From contig JAWZYV010016594.1 in assembly GCA_038373885.1 (NCBI GenBank), positions 20,114 to 84,113 on the forward strand: a stretch of 64,000 nt of DNA, in the 5' to 3' direction. Positions 1 through 10,995 of the stretch are shown here, in pieces. Each line of letters opens with the position of its first letter. Positions within the stretch are counted from its first letter, which is position 1. The DNA comes from Cheiracanthium punctorium (taxonomy: Eukaryota > Arthropoda > Arachnida > Araneae > Cheiracanthiidae). The translations under genes and the position numbers were made by a program. The notes under the pieces are model-generated. The model made no database searches and had not been told where the DNA came from. It was given only the letters and a program-made list of their open reading frames with translations.

Positions 1-890
1 AAAAAATAACCAACTTTAAAAATAGTATATATGCCTACATTCGTGAGAGCTTAGAAATAATGACGACAGATGGCAGCATCAACGATGCGCTTCATACAAT
101 CGACCAATCATGGGATGACGTCATTCATCGAACTTTCAAGAAGAAGAACGAAGAGAAGGAAGCCGCCATTAGTGAGAGATCCAGAAACGACTGAAGATGG
201 TTATGTGTGTAACCGAAATATATATCATGTACGGGGGAATAAGGTATTCCCAAATAAAAAATTTTAACTAATTAATCCGCCGTATTAAATAATGTTTTAT
301 ATGTTTTTATTACGATACGTGTATTCGATACACCGAAAACAACGTTTCCGAATCTACTGCGCACTTGCTTCACATGTTTCCATACCAGTACCACACCATT
401 ACCATCAATAACGTATCGACATTTTTATTGAAATTCTTATCCGACATGACGGCGACAACGACTGGCCTCTTCGCATTTTATGGAAGGAAAAGGCGTATTT
501 GATATGAACCCCTTATCTACCGCATTAAAAATGGCCAACAATATGAATGAGGGACTGCTTGTTTTATCTTGTTTCATAGTTAGACAATGAATGATCAATA
601 TTTTTAATGTAATACAAAATAAAATTGAGAAGAGAATTAATAAACACTTGCTATACGTCTGATGACTTAGACTAGGTTTGACAAAAACACTCTGTGTATA
701 AACCCTGTTTACCAGCTGCAATATCTTCTGATTACCACCATGCACAGCACAATATTAGGTTAACATCTATACAAAATATGGTAAATTTATCAATCATCGT
801 AAATGCAAAAAACATTGAATGTCGTTTATTATTTATTTTAGACTGGACAGTACTTTTGAAAGTTACAAAAGTAGATACCTCAGCATATCA
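1..890. other. AT-rich stretch, no recognisable gene
   Basis: No domain, repeat or RNA gene was recognised. The only ATG frame worth noting runs from 70 to 267 (65 codons) and contains an Arg/Lys-rich cluster near residues 24-31. It has no recognisable motif and no visible promoter or splice context, so it may be a chance frame. Confidence 0.4.
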
Positions 891-965
891 GGAAGCCAAT
901 CGCCACTGCAACGGCCCAAATATACTGGCCATTCTATTATGGGGGCACCCAGTTTGTGGCCTAAA
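891..965 (-). repeat. SINE-1 3' body fragment
   Basis: Read on the minus strand, this carries the diagnostic body of the family, GTGCCCCCATAATA followed by a GGCCAG-type segment. It matches the body of the fuller copy at 36,931-37,151. The tRNA-like head is missing, so this is a truncated copy. Confidence 0.5.
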
Positions 966-969
966 AATT

Positions 970-1410
970 TTGGTTAGATTTTGAGAAAATTTCTTCAAAA
1001 AGCGTAAATTTTTCAATGCATCACGTAGTAACGACTTAAGCGAATAAAATGAAATTTAGTGACATGATATGTGGTTATTTAACTTAAACTGTAGTAGCCG
1101 TCCAATTTTTTCTAAACTCTGATTAGATTTTGAGATTTTTGTGAAAAGGTATTCAAAATAAGTAAGTTCTTGTAACAACTTTAACAACTGTAACATGTAA
1201 TATCAACCGAATAGAATGAAATGCAATTTGTTCACTTGATAGCTGGTCCCATAACTTAAATTATACCTGTCAAACTTTTTTGGAAATTTTCGATTAGGTT
1301 TCAGGATTTCGCAAAAGTTTTTTTAAAATCCGCAAATTTTCGTTCGCTCATCACACAATAACGACAAAGCGAATACAATGAAATTTGGTGACATGATAGG
1401 TGTATACGAG
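970..1410. repeat. Degenerate tandem repeat, ~165-bp period, 3 units
   Basis: The marker CGAATANAATGAAAT recurs at about 1041, 1208 and 1370. In the first and third units it is followed by a TGACATGATA-type block. Each unit also holds a GATTTTGAG-like block and an AAAATTT-rich block. Spacing is 167 and 162 bp. Divergence between units is clear, so this is an old array or an array-bearing repeat. Confidence 0.6.
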
Positions 1411-1420
1411 TTTTTGATTA

Positions 1421-1526
1421 TCTCGGATTAAGATGTTCACACCCTCTTGGTCACACGACTCTGCGGCTGCAAAGGGGGTGTGGCCTAAATGTCAGCACCG
1501 TAGCCTGCATATTTCAGCAGTCACAC
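1421..1526. mobile_element. Fold-back MITE D, right half only (D1)
   Basis: This matches the right half of the complete D copies. It has the TCTCGGA centre, a TCACACGACT block, GCAAAGGGGGTGTGGCC, then GTCAGCACCGTAGCCTG. The left half is absent. Confidence 0.6.
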
Positions 1527-2670
1527 AGTGTACGATATTCGATAGTTACAAAATTGTATTGTTGTTTTCCCGCATTAATGCGTGTTGCTGGAAAGAGAGT
1601 TGCACAGGCATTCAATCCTTCCAGTGAAATGAGTATGTAACCCCTTTGACCTAGGCGACAAACTTGATGGCATTGTAATGGACTTCGCTAAGAGTTTGAC
1701 GATTTCGGCGACCAAAAGAAAGCTCTCGAAAATAGTGGAAATCTGATTGGAAAGAAGTTATGAGAAAAATCGAGAAATATTACATCACGGCCATTCTGAC
1801 TTCACGAACCGCTTGGAAATCTCTAAAAAAGAGAGTCTCTCCCGCTGGATGTTTGTTGACAGACTCAGGATATCGGAAGCGCAGCGTTACGATGGACGTT
1901 GCTGTGATATTTAATGATTTGCTGCTGCATGTGTTATTATATTTTTATTGTATTATTTGTGAGATATTAGTGCTTCGATTCATGGAATAAAGTATTGCAT
2001 TCGTTTTTCGAGCTTATTGGGCTGCTTTAACGTATACCCACTTTATGATTTTCGTAAAAATATGTATCTTCACAAAACATTTTTATTTCATCATTATCCT
2101 AAAATTTACAGTATATATTGAGCCCCTTTTCTCACAGCTTAATTCATTTCGAAAGAAAATCATTTTATCACGTCACGATAACCACAACATTTCAAAATTT
2201 GTAATGTTTTCATTATAAAAGGTGTTCAGAACTAGATAAATATGCATTTCAATATTACTTGATCATATATTCTATTTACGTTAGCTCATTTTCTGTTGCG
2301 AATGTGGGCAAATATATGAAACTCAATTCAGAATTACACGTCAAAATCCTATTCTCAACAATTCTGTTGATCTATAGAACTTTAGGTTAAAAGCGGAATA
2401 TATTCCTGGATTCATATCATATGTGTCACAGCTATTATTAACAGACAATGATTTCTGTAATATCAGAAATTAGATTATTCGTGATATCGTGAATGGAATT
2501 AGCAAATTGGTTCTCAGCCTTAATGATATTTTCTAGAGTGCTTTGATCTAAATAAGTTGAAAATTCATCTCAAAATGCTGTCCAAAATTTGCAATACGTG
2601 TTATAATGTGTGAAATTTGACTGTCACACGAACGTTAGCAATCATCAAATAATTACTGCCGTTTAAAATT
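1527..2670. other. No recognisable gene
   Basis: A 76-codon frame (1760-1990) ends with a hydrophobic stretch, and an AATAAAG sequence lies next to its stop. Nothing identifies it as a real exon. The rest is AT-rich and featureless to the eye. Confidence 0.35.
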
Positions 2671-2715
2671 AAAACTAATTTTTATAAAATTGTCAATTTT
2701 ATAAAAATTAGTTTT
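2671..2715. repeat. Perfect 22-bp inverted repeat with 1-nt loop
   Basis: The arm 2671-2692 (starting AAAACTAATTTTTATAAAAT) is exactly reverse-complementary to 2694-2715, with a single T at 2693 between. It could extrude as a cruciform or be the core of a tiny fold-back element. No flanking duplication was identified. Confidence 0.85.
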
Positions 2716-2810
2716 ATAAAATTGACACGTTCAGCTGAATATAAACAGGATATAGTTTTCGAAAAAAATACAAGTATTTGACTTATTTAATCATTTATTG
2801 AACACTCCTT

Positions 2811-2834
2811 AAAAGAGAGAGAGAGATAGAGATA
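2811..2834. repeat. GA microsatellite
   Basis: A short (AG)n tract with two GATA interruptions. Confidence 0.9.
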
Positions 2835-2973
2835 AATTAGTTGAACAAGATACTTTCTCTATTTGTCACATTAGCAACAATTAGCACGAGAGGAATACAG
2901 AGAATGCATAAAAATTCAAAGGATTTAGTCTAAATATTCCGAAGTTAATCCTAGAAGCTCATGTTTTCAAGCA

Positions 2974-3181
2974 GTGGCTGACAAAAAAGACAGACTACGG
3001 TGCGGACATTTTGGTCACACACTTTTGCTGTGGGAGAGGTATGTGATCTAGGGGATGTGGCCACCTTAGCCCGAGAAATCCACAGTAAGATGGCAAACCC
3101 CCTAGTTCCCATGACTCTTCGAGGGGAAAAAAAGATATTACCAATCTGTCAGCACCGCAGCCTGTCTTTGTCTTCAGCCAC
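2974..3181. mobile_element. Fold-back MITE D, complete copy (D2)
   Basis: This ~208-bp imperfect palindrome begins GTGGCTGACAAAAAAGACAG and ends TTTGTCTTCAGCCAC. Inside each end lies a CGGTGCxGACATTTTGG-type block, reverse-complementary to CCAATCTGTCAGCACCG on the right. A CATGTGACCTAGGGGG-type block flanks a short centre near 3,070. It has no coding capacity, so it would be a non-autonomous element or hairpin repeat. Confidence 0.75.
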
Positions 3182-5212
3182 ATTTCAAATACAATTTGTA
3201 GATCAAGAAATTAGGTAAAATATGGGAGGGATTTATTAAGTTTTGAAACTTCGAGAAAACATACTTGGTTGGGGTGTGTAATAGTAAGAAACGGGAAAGT
3301 TCCCTCCCACTTCCTTGCTCTCCTAAAGTATGTTTTTCCCTTCCTTTTTATTTGTTACAGAAAACGCTTCATTTTTCGATAATAATTAGGCATACAAAAA
3401 AATTTCATCGGGAAATTCTACACAAGAAGTAAATAGCATATTTTAAGTGAAACTATCCCTTTCCCAGGTATCGCAGTTGGAAGAAAATTTTAAATCCATT
3501 ACCATATAAGATTTCTCTAAATTTTCAATTTAAAACTTTCTTTGTCTCTTGTTTCTGTCCAATAGCATATATTTTATGTATGTATAAACATGAATATTCG
3601 TATATGTACATAGTCATTGCATCAGGAGGTGCAAAGGGGGATTTTGGATTTCAATCATATAAATCTTTTCGATTATAGCTTGATCAAACAGCATCATTTT
3701 TTATTTGTAAATAAAAGGGGAAATAATACAATGCAAATTGATCAGGCATTTGAAAATATTTTATTGAATGTTTTCAACTTAATAATATTAAATTATAATT
3801 TATTTTTAAATAACTTTTCTAATTAACTTTTCTTTTTCCTGTGTTTTTTAAAAACGAAACACCTTTAAAAAGTCAATAACATCTTTAAAATTAAAAAGAA
3901 AGAAATATAATGACTCCCAAAATTGTCTGTAACTGAAACAATTCACTGTAAAATGATTAAGTTTACTTTCGCTATGGTGATAGCATTTTTATGATGGTAA
4001 TGGTGGTAGTATCATAATAGTGTTGACTATTGTAGTAAGATTATAACAGTATCAGTAATAACAGACAAAATTAATCATTCTTCTGCAGTTTATGTTTGTT
4101 AAAAATTTATTGGACCTGTACATATCATCAGACTTGAGACTGAGAATTTGGAATTTATATAAGACAGTTCCAAGAAGAATATTCCAAGAAGTGAGATTTT
4201 AATAAAAGAAAAACAATATTTTAAATAAAAATTTTAGTGCATGCCAGCATGACATACTTCACGTAAATATAAAAGTTTACGAAAAGATAAAATCTACGCA
4301 TTGAAAAAAAGCTTGATCGTATTTCTTCCCAGTAACATTTTCCATTCTATCGTTGTTTCTTTTCCCATAATCATAATATTACATTATCATAATTTTAATT
4401 ATGCATTTAATCTTAAAACCCCACTAAACATAAACAATAAAAAGTTATTTTAATGGGGAAAGTTAAATTTTCTAAGAACCTCTGCAATGTTCACATAAGA
4501 AAGATAATCAGTCAAATCTATCTAACAGAAAAAGAAACTCTCCCTCCTTCATTATTTTCATCTCGTTATTATTTATGATAAAAGTTTGGAGTTTCAAATC
4601 ACAACATTTAAAATAGACAAAAAGGCGATTTTTTTGCTCTCTTGCAAGCTTTTTGAATCATTCTAATACCTTTCATAATCTTCTACTCACATTCATTTAC
4701 ATACATCTAACATTTAAAATATTTGACGCTTTACAATAACATGTCAGTTTTGTTTCTGAAACCAGTAGTTTAAGCTCTATATAAATTTTGCTAATGACGC
4801 AAATTAAATAAGATTCTGGCGAGTAAAAATATTTGTAGTGAGGATTATTATTCGGTTTACGGGTAATTTGTGGAATAATTGAACTACATTGTCGGTTTAT
4901 AATTATGTTTCCGAGGATTTAACAAATCTTTTTGATTAAAATTTTAAAACTGTGTTGGCGTCTCTCGCAAGTTGAAAAGCTATTTTAATTAAAGTTCAGT
5001 TTGTTTAGATGGATTTTTAAAAATGTACGTTTTAAATGTGATTAAAGCGTATTAACGGGAATACTTCAGGCGATTTAAGTTCAAAGGTCATATCCCACAA
5101 GATTCATAAACATGTCACCTCATATTTAGAGAAAAAATTAATTATGCGATCTTTCGATAGAGTTTTTATTTTCACTGCGTGTAGAAAAACTATTCGATTT
5201 GAGGTACTATAT
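3182..5212. other. AT-rich, no recognisable gene
   Basis: About 2 kb of low-complexity AT-rich DNA with homopolymer runs. No frame has family resemblance and no repeat family recognised elsewhere in the window occurs here. Confidence 0.4.
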
Positions 5213-5495
5213 ACACGCTTAAACCTAAAGAGCGAAAAAAACGATACACTGCGGAGCGATCCGTTTCCATGGAAACCGACCGGTATTTCCGCGAAAGGAC
5301 TCTTTACGTTGTCCTTTTTCTGAGAATCCTCTTCTCGCTTCCTATCTTTTCCGAGAATTTTCCCTCCTCGCTTATTGTTATATCCCGCTCCGCTCTTGTG
5401 ATCGAAAAAAGCTCCTAAAGTAGAAGCTCACTTTTGAAAACTGGCTCACTTTTCGCTCCGACTGATCGAATTTCGCTCCTTTGGTTTAAGCGTGT
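5213..5495. mobile_element. MITE with 25-bp terminal inverted repeats (family G)
   Basis: The left end ACACGCTTAAACCTAAAGAG is mirrored by TTTGGTTTAAGCGTGT on the right, 25 bp with two mismatches. The 283-bp element is clearly more GC-rich than its surroundings and has no ORF. The bases TAT or TA flank both ends, which would fit a Tc1/mariner-type TA target, but the exact boundary is ambiguous. Confidence 0.7.
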
Positions 5496-5633
5496 ATGAA
5501 GTTGAAATATGTTGTAATATAAAATACTTTATTGAGCAGTTCAAAATTCTTTGAATTTTAAGTATTTTAAGTAAGATTCTTGGGAAATTCCAACGCAATC
5601 TCGATTATGTTATAAAAAATTGCATAGTTCGAA

Positions 5634-6610
5634 TACAGGTTGGTCATGAAGGAAATTTGTGAATATATGGACCTTTAGTGACCCTTCTGGTGAATCCAAT
5701 GAGATGAGATTTCGGACATAGTCATTCAGAGTTTAGGGCTCAATATTCTGTGAACAGCAAACAAACGGCTCCATGGTTACGGTTATACGTCCAGAAACTC
5801 GAAATTTTCGAATGGCAAGATCCATTTTTTCCTGTCGCAAATGATTCAACGCTTGAGAAAATACTGAAGAGCGTTGGAATGGCACGTGCATCACAAGAAA
5901 TCCATGTTTCATGCACCCACAGAAAACAGCTGAAAAGCCGCTGACAGTCATTGTGTTGGCATGTGAGTGCGGTGCTGTCATTTTGTTCACACACTTTTGA
6001 AAATAAAAGAGTCATGTGACCTGGGGGAGTGGCCATCTAAGTTCGAGATAAAATGGTAAAAAAGCCAAACCACCTAGGTCACACGATTCTTAGTCTGCAA
6101 AAGGGTGTCACCAAAATATCAGCACCGCAGCCTGTCATTCTCGTCAGCCACGGTGAATCTTTCCCACTAAAGAACCAACCTTCCCACGCCACCTTTCATC
6201 GTTTTTTTTTACTCAATATCTGGCAAACAGCGTTCTGCGACTGGTTTCTTGAGTCTGGCATTTGCAAATTTCCGCCGTGTGCCCCGATCTTGTTTTTATT
6301 GGCTGTTTACATAGCTGTGCATAACGGGCCCTTATGTGCGTGCATAACATGCCCCTTTTTTGTGATGCACGTTCCATTTCAAAGCTCTTTAGGGTTTGCA
6401 TGAGTGGTAAGCATTTTGCGACGGAGTGTTAACTGTCGAAAATTTCGAGTTGTTTGTGCCTATAACCGTAACTTTAACGCCACTTTCACAGAATTCCGAG
6501 CAGCTCATACTTCTGAATAGCATGTAGCTCAAATCTTACGTCGATTGGTTGAACGTAGTGGCCACTAGAGGTCCAAAAGGGGGAGGGTTTTTTTATATAA
6601 CCACCTTGTA
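5634..6610. mobile_element. Fold-back element H, ~980 bp, with D3 nested inside
   Basis: The ends are TACAGGTTGGTCAT and, reverse-complemented from the right, TACAAGGTGGTTATA. Further in, several blocks pair as imperfect inverted repeats. GGACCTTTAGTGACCC (left) pairs with GTGGCCACTAGAGGTCC (right); CGAAATTTTCGA pairs with TCGAAAATTTCGAG; GGCACGTGCATCACAA pairs with TTGTGATGCACGTTCC. TACAGGGTGGTTA-type ends are common in mariner-like elements, so a mariner-derived fold-back is the best guess. The frames inside are not recognisable. Confidence 0.6.
5939..6151. mobile_element. Fold-back MITE D nested in element H (D3)
   Basis: The left half has GTGCGGTGCTGTCATTTTG and GTCATGTGACCTGGGGG. The right half has CACCTAGGTCACACGATTC, AAAGGGTGTCACC, TCAGCACCGCAGCCTG and ends CGTCAGCCAC. 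It sits between the two H arms, so it inserted after H or is part of H's loop. Other D copies lie outside H, which favours insertion. Confidence 0.7.
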
Positions 6611-7430
6611 GTCCTTTCCCTGTAATTCTCGAGAAACTGAAAATCTTTTCAAATTTTGAGAAATGTGAAGATCAATAACATCTATATAAATAGCATTGAG
6701 TTTTCTAAGAATCTTTATTTTCTGCGTATGTAAACATTAGGGAATTTTTACTTAGAATCCGATGTTAAATCTTTCGTTCTTAAAACGAATGACACCGAAA
6801 CAATTGCCTTCTCAGCTCTTTTAAAAGTTAATTATGATTATCCTTTTAGTTTAATTTTTCCGCAAAGAAAGATACGTTGAAGTTGCTCACCCAGGAGAAA
6901 TGCTTTTAAGAACGAAAATGTAAATTCCTAAATTTTTCTTAAATCCCTTCCGAGACTTTCCGACAATCTGTCGGAAGTTAGAAGCTTTCTTAATTCTTTG
7001 AAAACACATAAATTATCTAAGAAGATTTCACATTTGAGATATACATTTTTCAGCTAATGTGTCTTTTGGCAATGAAACAAATGTCATATTCGAATTTATG
7101 TACTAATCGGTTTGAAAAAGAAATGACAGGGAACTGAGAAATGGCGCGTAACCAATTTCGTTTCTCAAATGAACAAATGAAAGAAACGTTTTATTTAATT
7201 CTCCGGATTGAGCTGCGAAACTTTCTATTCCCAGTTGCATGGGTTCATATTTCTATGTTAAATATGAAACTTTGAAGTAACATTTTATTTTCGAGGAGGA
7301 ATGACGACTTACTTGATCAGGAAATTCAGTGTCTTAATTAAATGGAAATATGAAGACTCTTGTACAAAAGAATATTTCATTCACCTTGCTGATATCTTTA
7401 TTTCTTTTTAAATATTTTGTTCTCTCTATA
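6611..7430. other. No recognisable gene
   Basis: AT-rich sequence with no supported frame, repeat or RNA gene. A TACAGGGTATAAC motif just after it, at 7,431, resembles the end of element H but no partner end was found. Confidence 0.35.
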
Positions 7431-7502
7431 CAGGGTATAACAAAATTCCACCGACAAATTGATAGAAATGATGGAAGGCATCAAGGGGATGAAAACCGTA
7501 CC

Positions 7503-7705
7503 TGCAGAGACATAAAGACTACTGCGCTGGCATTTTGTCAAACCCCTTTGCCCTCGAAGAGTCATGTGACCCAGCGGGCGTGATATTTTAGTGTGGGTAT
7601 CTCGGACTATGATGGTAAAACCCCCTTCTTCACATGATGTTTCGAGGGCAAAGGGGTGTGGCTAAAATGCCATGACCGTAGTCTATATATCTCGTCGACC
7701 ACGAT
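7503..7705. mobile_element. Fold-back MITE D, divergent copy (D4)
   Basis: The imperfect palindrome pairs CCCTTTGCCCTCGAAGAGTC (left) with TTTCGAGGGCAAAGGGGTG (right), and AGACTACTGCGCTGGCATTTT with AAAATGCCATGACCGTAGTCT. The loop near 7,605 has TCTCGGACTATGATGG as in the other copies. With the copy at 37.3 kb it forms a subfamily whose inner stem reads TGGCATTTT. Confidence 0.65.
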
Positions 7706-8369
7706 AAAAAAATTTCATAGCACATTGGGTCACAAATCACGTTGAGAGGTAAAATTCACGAAAAGCGCGTGCGCATTTCGACGTCATTATGAAACGGCAA
7801 AATTACTACAAGCTAAAAGAAGTTTATTTAACTAATTGTTACCGAGTTTTGGAAGCGTCATTCGACAGAATACAACGAAGTAAAAACAATTCCTGGATGC
7901 GTTTGATGATAGCAGGTATGCTTTTGGTGTCTGGCGCAACAACGATGATCTGCACTTTTTACTTATTAATTAGTCTGTAAAATAGCTTTAGTTTTTTTCT
8001 ATTTATTATATACCTATCGAACACATAAATAGTTAATCAAAACAATAAACTTCCGACTGTTGTTAATTTTCGTAAACTTTGCACTTAAACTAGTAGCAGA
8101 GAATGAAAAAAATAGAAAGTCGGAACAGGATTCATTCTAAATTAAATTGAAAATGTAACTGACAGAGCAAAATAGAAGGAAATTGGCTAAACCAAGGGTA
8201 TACAAATTAAATCATGAGATAAAATTAGATATGGAACAAAGACAGCCGCCCAACAATCATCGCTTCATCCTTCTAAACGAGTAGAAAATTCAGCTTCCCA
8301 TTTAGAACCTACCGCTGTCCGTTCCATACATCACAAGCGGCTAATTTGGTGACCGAACTATTTATTTAA
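7706..8369. other. No recognisable gene
   Basis: A 63-codon ATG frame (7789-7980) has a basic N-terminal half and a hydrophobic last ~27 residues that could span a membrane. It has no family resemblance and no supporting context. At 8,223-8,350 a 40-codon open stretch precedes the transposase-like scrap at 8,370 in a different frame and may belong to it. Confidence 0.3.
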
Positions 8370-8576
8370 AGTAATACAGCTGCTGTAATATGTGCCAGTC
8401 TTCCCGAAGATGAAATTAGTAATCCAACACCACCACAGTCAGGTGTTCATCGAAATGTGATAAGAAGTGTTGACAATGCGAAGCGCAAAGCAGGATTTCC
8501 TTTGCAAGACGAGAAACATCTCTGCCTTCATTTCGACTGTAAGCAAATTGCAAATCACAAGTATCAAAGAAATTAG
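8370..8576 (+). pseudogene. Possible decayed transposon ORF fragment
   Basis: An open frame of 68 codons (stops at 8367 and 8574) includes NTAAVICASLPEDE near its start and HLCLHFDCKQ about two-thirds along. The latter loosely recalls an HWDGK-type acidic motif seen in some arthropod transposon proteins. That resemblance is from memory and weak. No start codon, upstream domain or terminal repeats are visible, and the frame would have to shift near 8,360 to join the open stretch upstream. It could equally be a chance frame. Confidence 0.22.
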
Positions 8577-8778
8577 GTGTAGTAAAATGTAAAAGCGAAT
8601 CATCGCAGGACAATTTTTAATGCACTGCAAAGTTAGTTAGGTGAATTAAATCCATGGAAGAACTTCAAAATGATCGATTGGACACATCAGCAGTAAGAAT
8701 TGGATGAGTCACAGGACTAATTTAAAAATTAGTCCAGTATTATACTTCTCGTGAAATAAATTCTTATGAACACCCATA

Positions 8779-8902
8779 GTAAAAAAATAATATCTTGAAA
8801 TAAATTCAGTTGTAATCTGATACTTTACATTTAATGGGAGGGTAAAAAAATAATATCTTGAAATAAATTCAGTTGCATTCTGATGCTTTACATTTAATAG
8901 GA
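8779..8902. repeat. Tandem duplication of a 63-bp unit
   Basis: Two adjacent units each begin GTAAAAAAATAATATCTTGA and end TTTACATTTAATRGGA, differing at only a few positions. The period, 63 bp, is a multiple of three, so a minus-strand frame (8709-8924) shows a 21-residue repeat. That is a by-product of the duplication and not evidence of a protein. Confidence 0.85.
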
Positions 8903-10882
8903 ATTCTGAATTGTATCTAGCCATATAACATTATATTTAACTAATTTAAAAATTAACACTTTTTTCTTATATGCAGCTTTTTAAACATAAACACCGGCAA
9001 TAAAAATTTATGTATTTTGCGACATAGTTCTTTCGAATATTATAAAAAGATTCTCAAGTTTTAGCATCATTTATTTTAATGGATGGAGACGGTGAAAGAA
9101 TGTGATAAAAAATATACCACAGAAAACTTGTTTGAATATTTCTGTAAAAAAAAGGAGAAACGAAAAGTGAACAGTATTTACGAAGCAGCTGCTGAAAGAG
9201 GTTTATTCCATAAAATTCCCATAACAAATACTAGTAACCAAGTCATAAAACTGCGGAAACGTTAACATAACTCTCTCTAAAATGAACATAAATTGGAAAA
9301 AAAGCTTCGCTATCTGCTTTCGTAACCGAATGAGTTATTCGTTTTACAAGATAATTTCTAGCATATGGAGTCATAAATTTTATAGGAGTATTTAAAAAAA
9401 AGGTTTACACCATCAGAACAAACGGTTTACACTTTGAAAACTGTATTTGTTAAAGGGAATTTATTTTGGTATTTCAGTGGGTCTTTTTTTGTGTGTGTAC
9501 CATTTTTATTTATTTATTTTTTGTCCATTAAAAGGAACTGTATTTCTTAAAGCAGAAGTTTTCAAATACCCTTAAATCTGTTTTAATTGTTAACATTACT
9601 TTAGAATTGCTTCCAGTTTTTTCAATCGACTAAGTGGCAGAGAAGAATGGTAAAAAGGGAAACATATTTTTCCTATGCAGTATGTTTAAACATATTTAAT
9701 AATCTTCATTATGATAGAATATCCACACGCTGAGTAACTTCGATATCTTGAGAAGATTCTGAAGGCTTTAATTTTGGTTAACGTTTCTTTCTGTATAAAA
9801 TTGCTTAAGAGAACATCCGCATATTCATTGTTCACAATTTATTATGAATATATTTTTTCGATACTTATTTACAAAGTGCATTTTTAATTCATAATTAATG
9901 TAGTCAAAAGAAAGTGTTGAACAATGAATGGTGAAATACTCTCATTATTATACAATCTAAGGATTAGAGTTTTCAATTTCTCCTCCAAATTGCATCTCCC
10001 GCTTTTGTATTTCATTGAATATTCGTGAAGAATCAGCAAAAACGTTAATTTGTCTTTGTTTGACAAGTGTAATTCAAATATAAAGTTTGAGTGAGCGGTT
10101 GACATAATGAATGGCATGATTATCATGGAAATTAAAATTCCGTCCTCCTCTTTCGCTTAGAGAAGTCTTAAAAACAACTTCCATTATGATAAATCAAAAT
10201 TATAGTAAATAATTGGATCAAATACGGATTCTAGTATTTGAATTGCTTACTTCACTATAGCATATACTATTAAACGGTGTAAACAAATCTACTTTAATAA
10301 GACAAATACATTTCTGATCGTAATTTCTATTTTTTATCTTAGTATCTGCTTTATAGAATGTGTTTCCGCTAAATAAAATTACGTCTTTGGTGCAAACTAG
10401 TAATCAACAAAAGGTTTTCAGGAAGTTAAAATTGCTAAAACAAAAGTAAAAGCAAGTACTAAACAATTGATATTTTATCTAAAATTTGTTCATCACCAAT
10501 CATGGATGTTGTTATCTCATTTTTATCTATGTACATATTGTTATTTTATTATTTACATTGTAAAAAAAAAAATATTTTTCTTGACGTGACCACGCCTCAC
10601 ATGGAGGACCCATTTATTTAATGTCTGAATAAAAAAGGATTGTAACTAAGAAACTGGAAATGCAGCCTTCAATGCCCTGGGTGTTCCTTAAAATAAAAAT
10701 TTTGTCATGTCATTGATATTTTAGTATTTGCTTTTACTTTTGTTTTACACACACTTTTGCTTTAATGACTTTGCTGTTTTTACTTTTGTTTTAACCACTT
10801 ATGCAAGACATCGGCCTAGTATTTTCAGACGATTGTGCATATGCGGTATACGTGGCATTCTGAGTCCTTAACTCTTTTGGAA
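8903..10882. other. AT-rich, no recognisable gene
   Basis: A 60-codon Lys-rich ATG frame (9083-9265) and an 80-codon minus-strand frame (9884-10126) are present, but neither shows a known motif. There are short T-rich and GT tracts near 9,480-9,530. No repeat family was recognised. Confidence 0.35.
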
Positions 10883-10995
10883 GTGCGTCTGACGAGAAAG
10901 ACAGGCTGCGGTGCTGACATTTGGTAACACCCCTTTTCACCTCAAAGAGTCATGCGACCTAGGGGGTGGGGCCACCATACTGAGGCTATCTTGGA
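10883..10995. mobile_element. Fold-back MITE D, left half only (D5)
   Basis: This has the family's left end in good condition: TCTGACGAGAAAGACAGGCT, GCGGTGCTGACATTTGG, ACACCCCTTTTCACCT and AGAGTCATGCGACCTAGGGG. The copy stops just past the centre; no right half follows. Confidence 0.7.

Noticed and set aside
8709..8924. Minus-strand protein with a 21-residue repeat
   Set aside because: The repeat is explained by a 63-bp tandem duplication. Differences between units change amino acids and no family is recognised.
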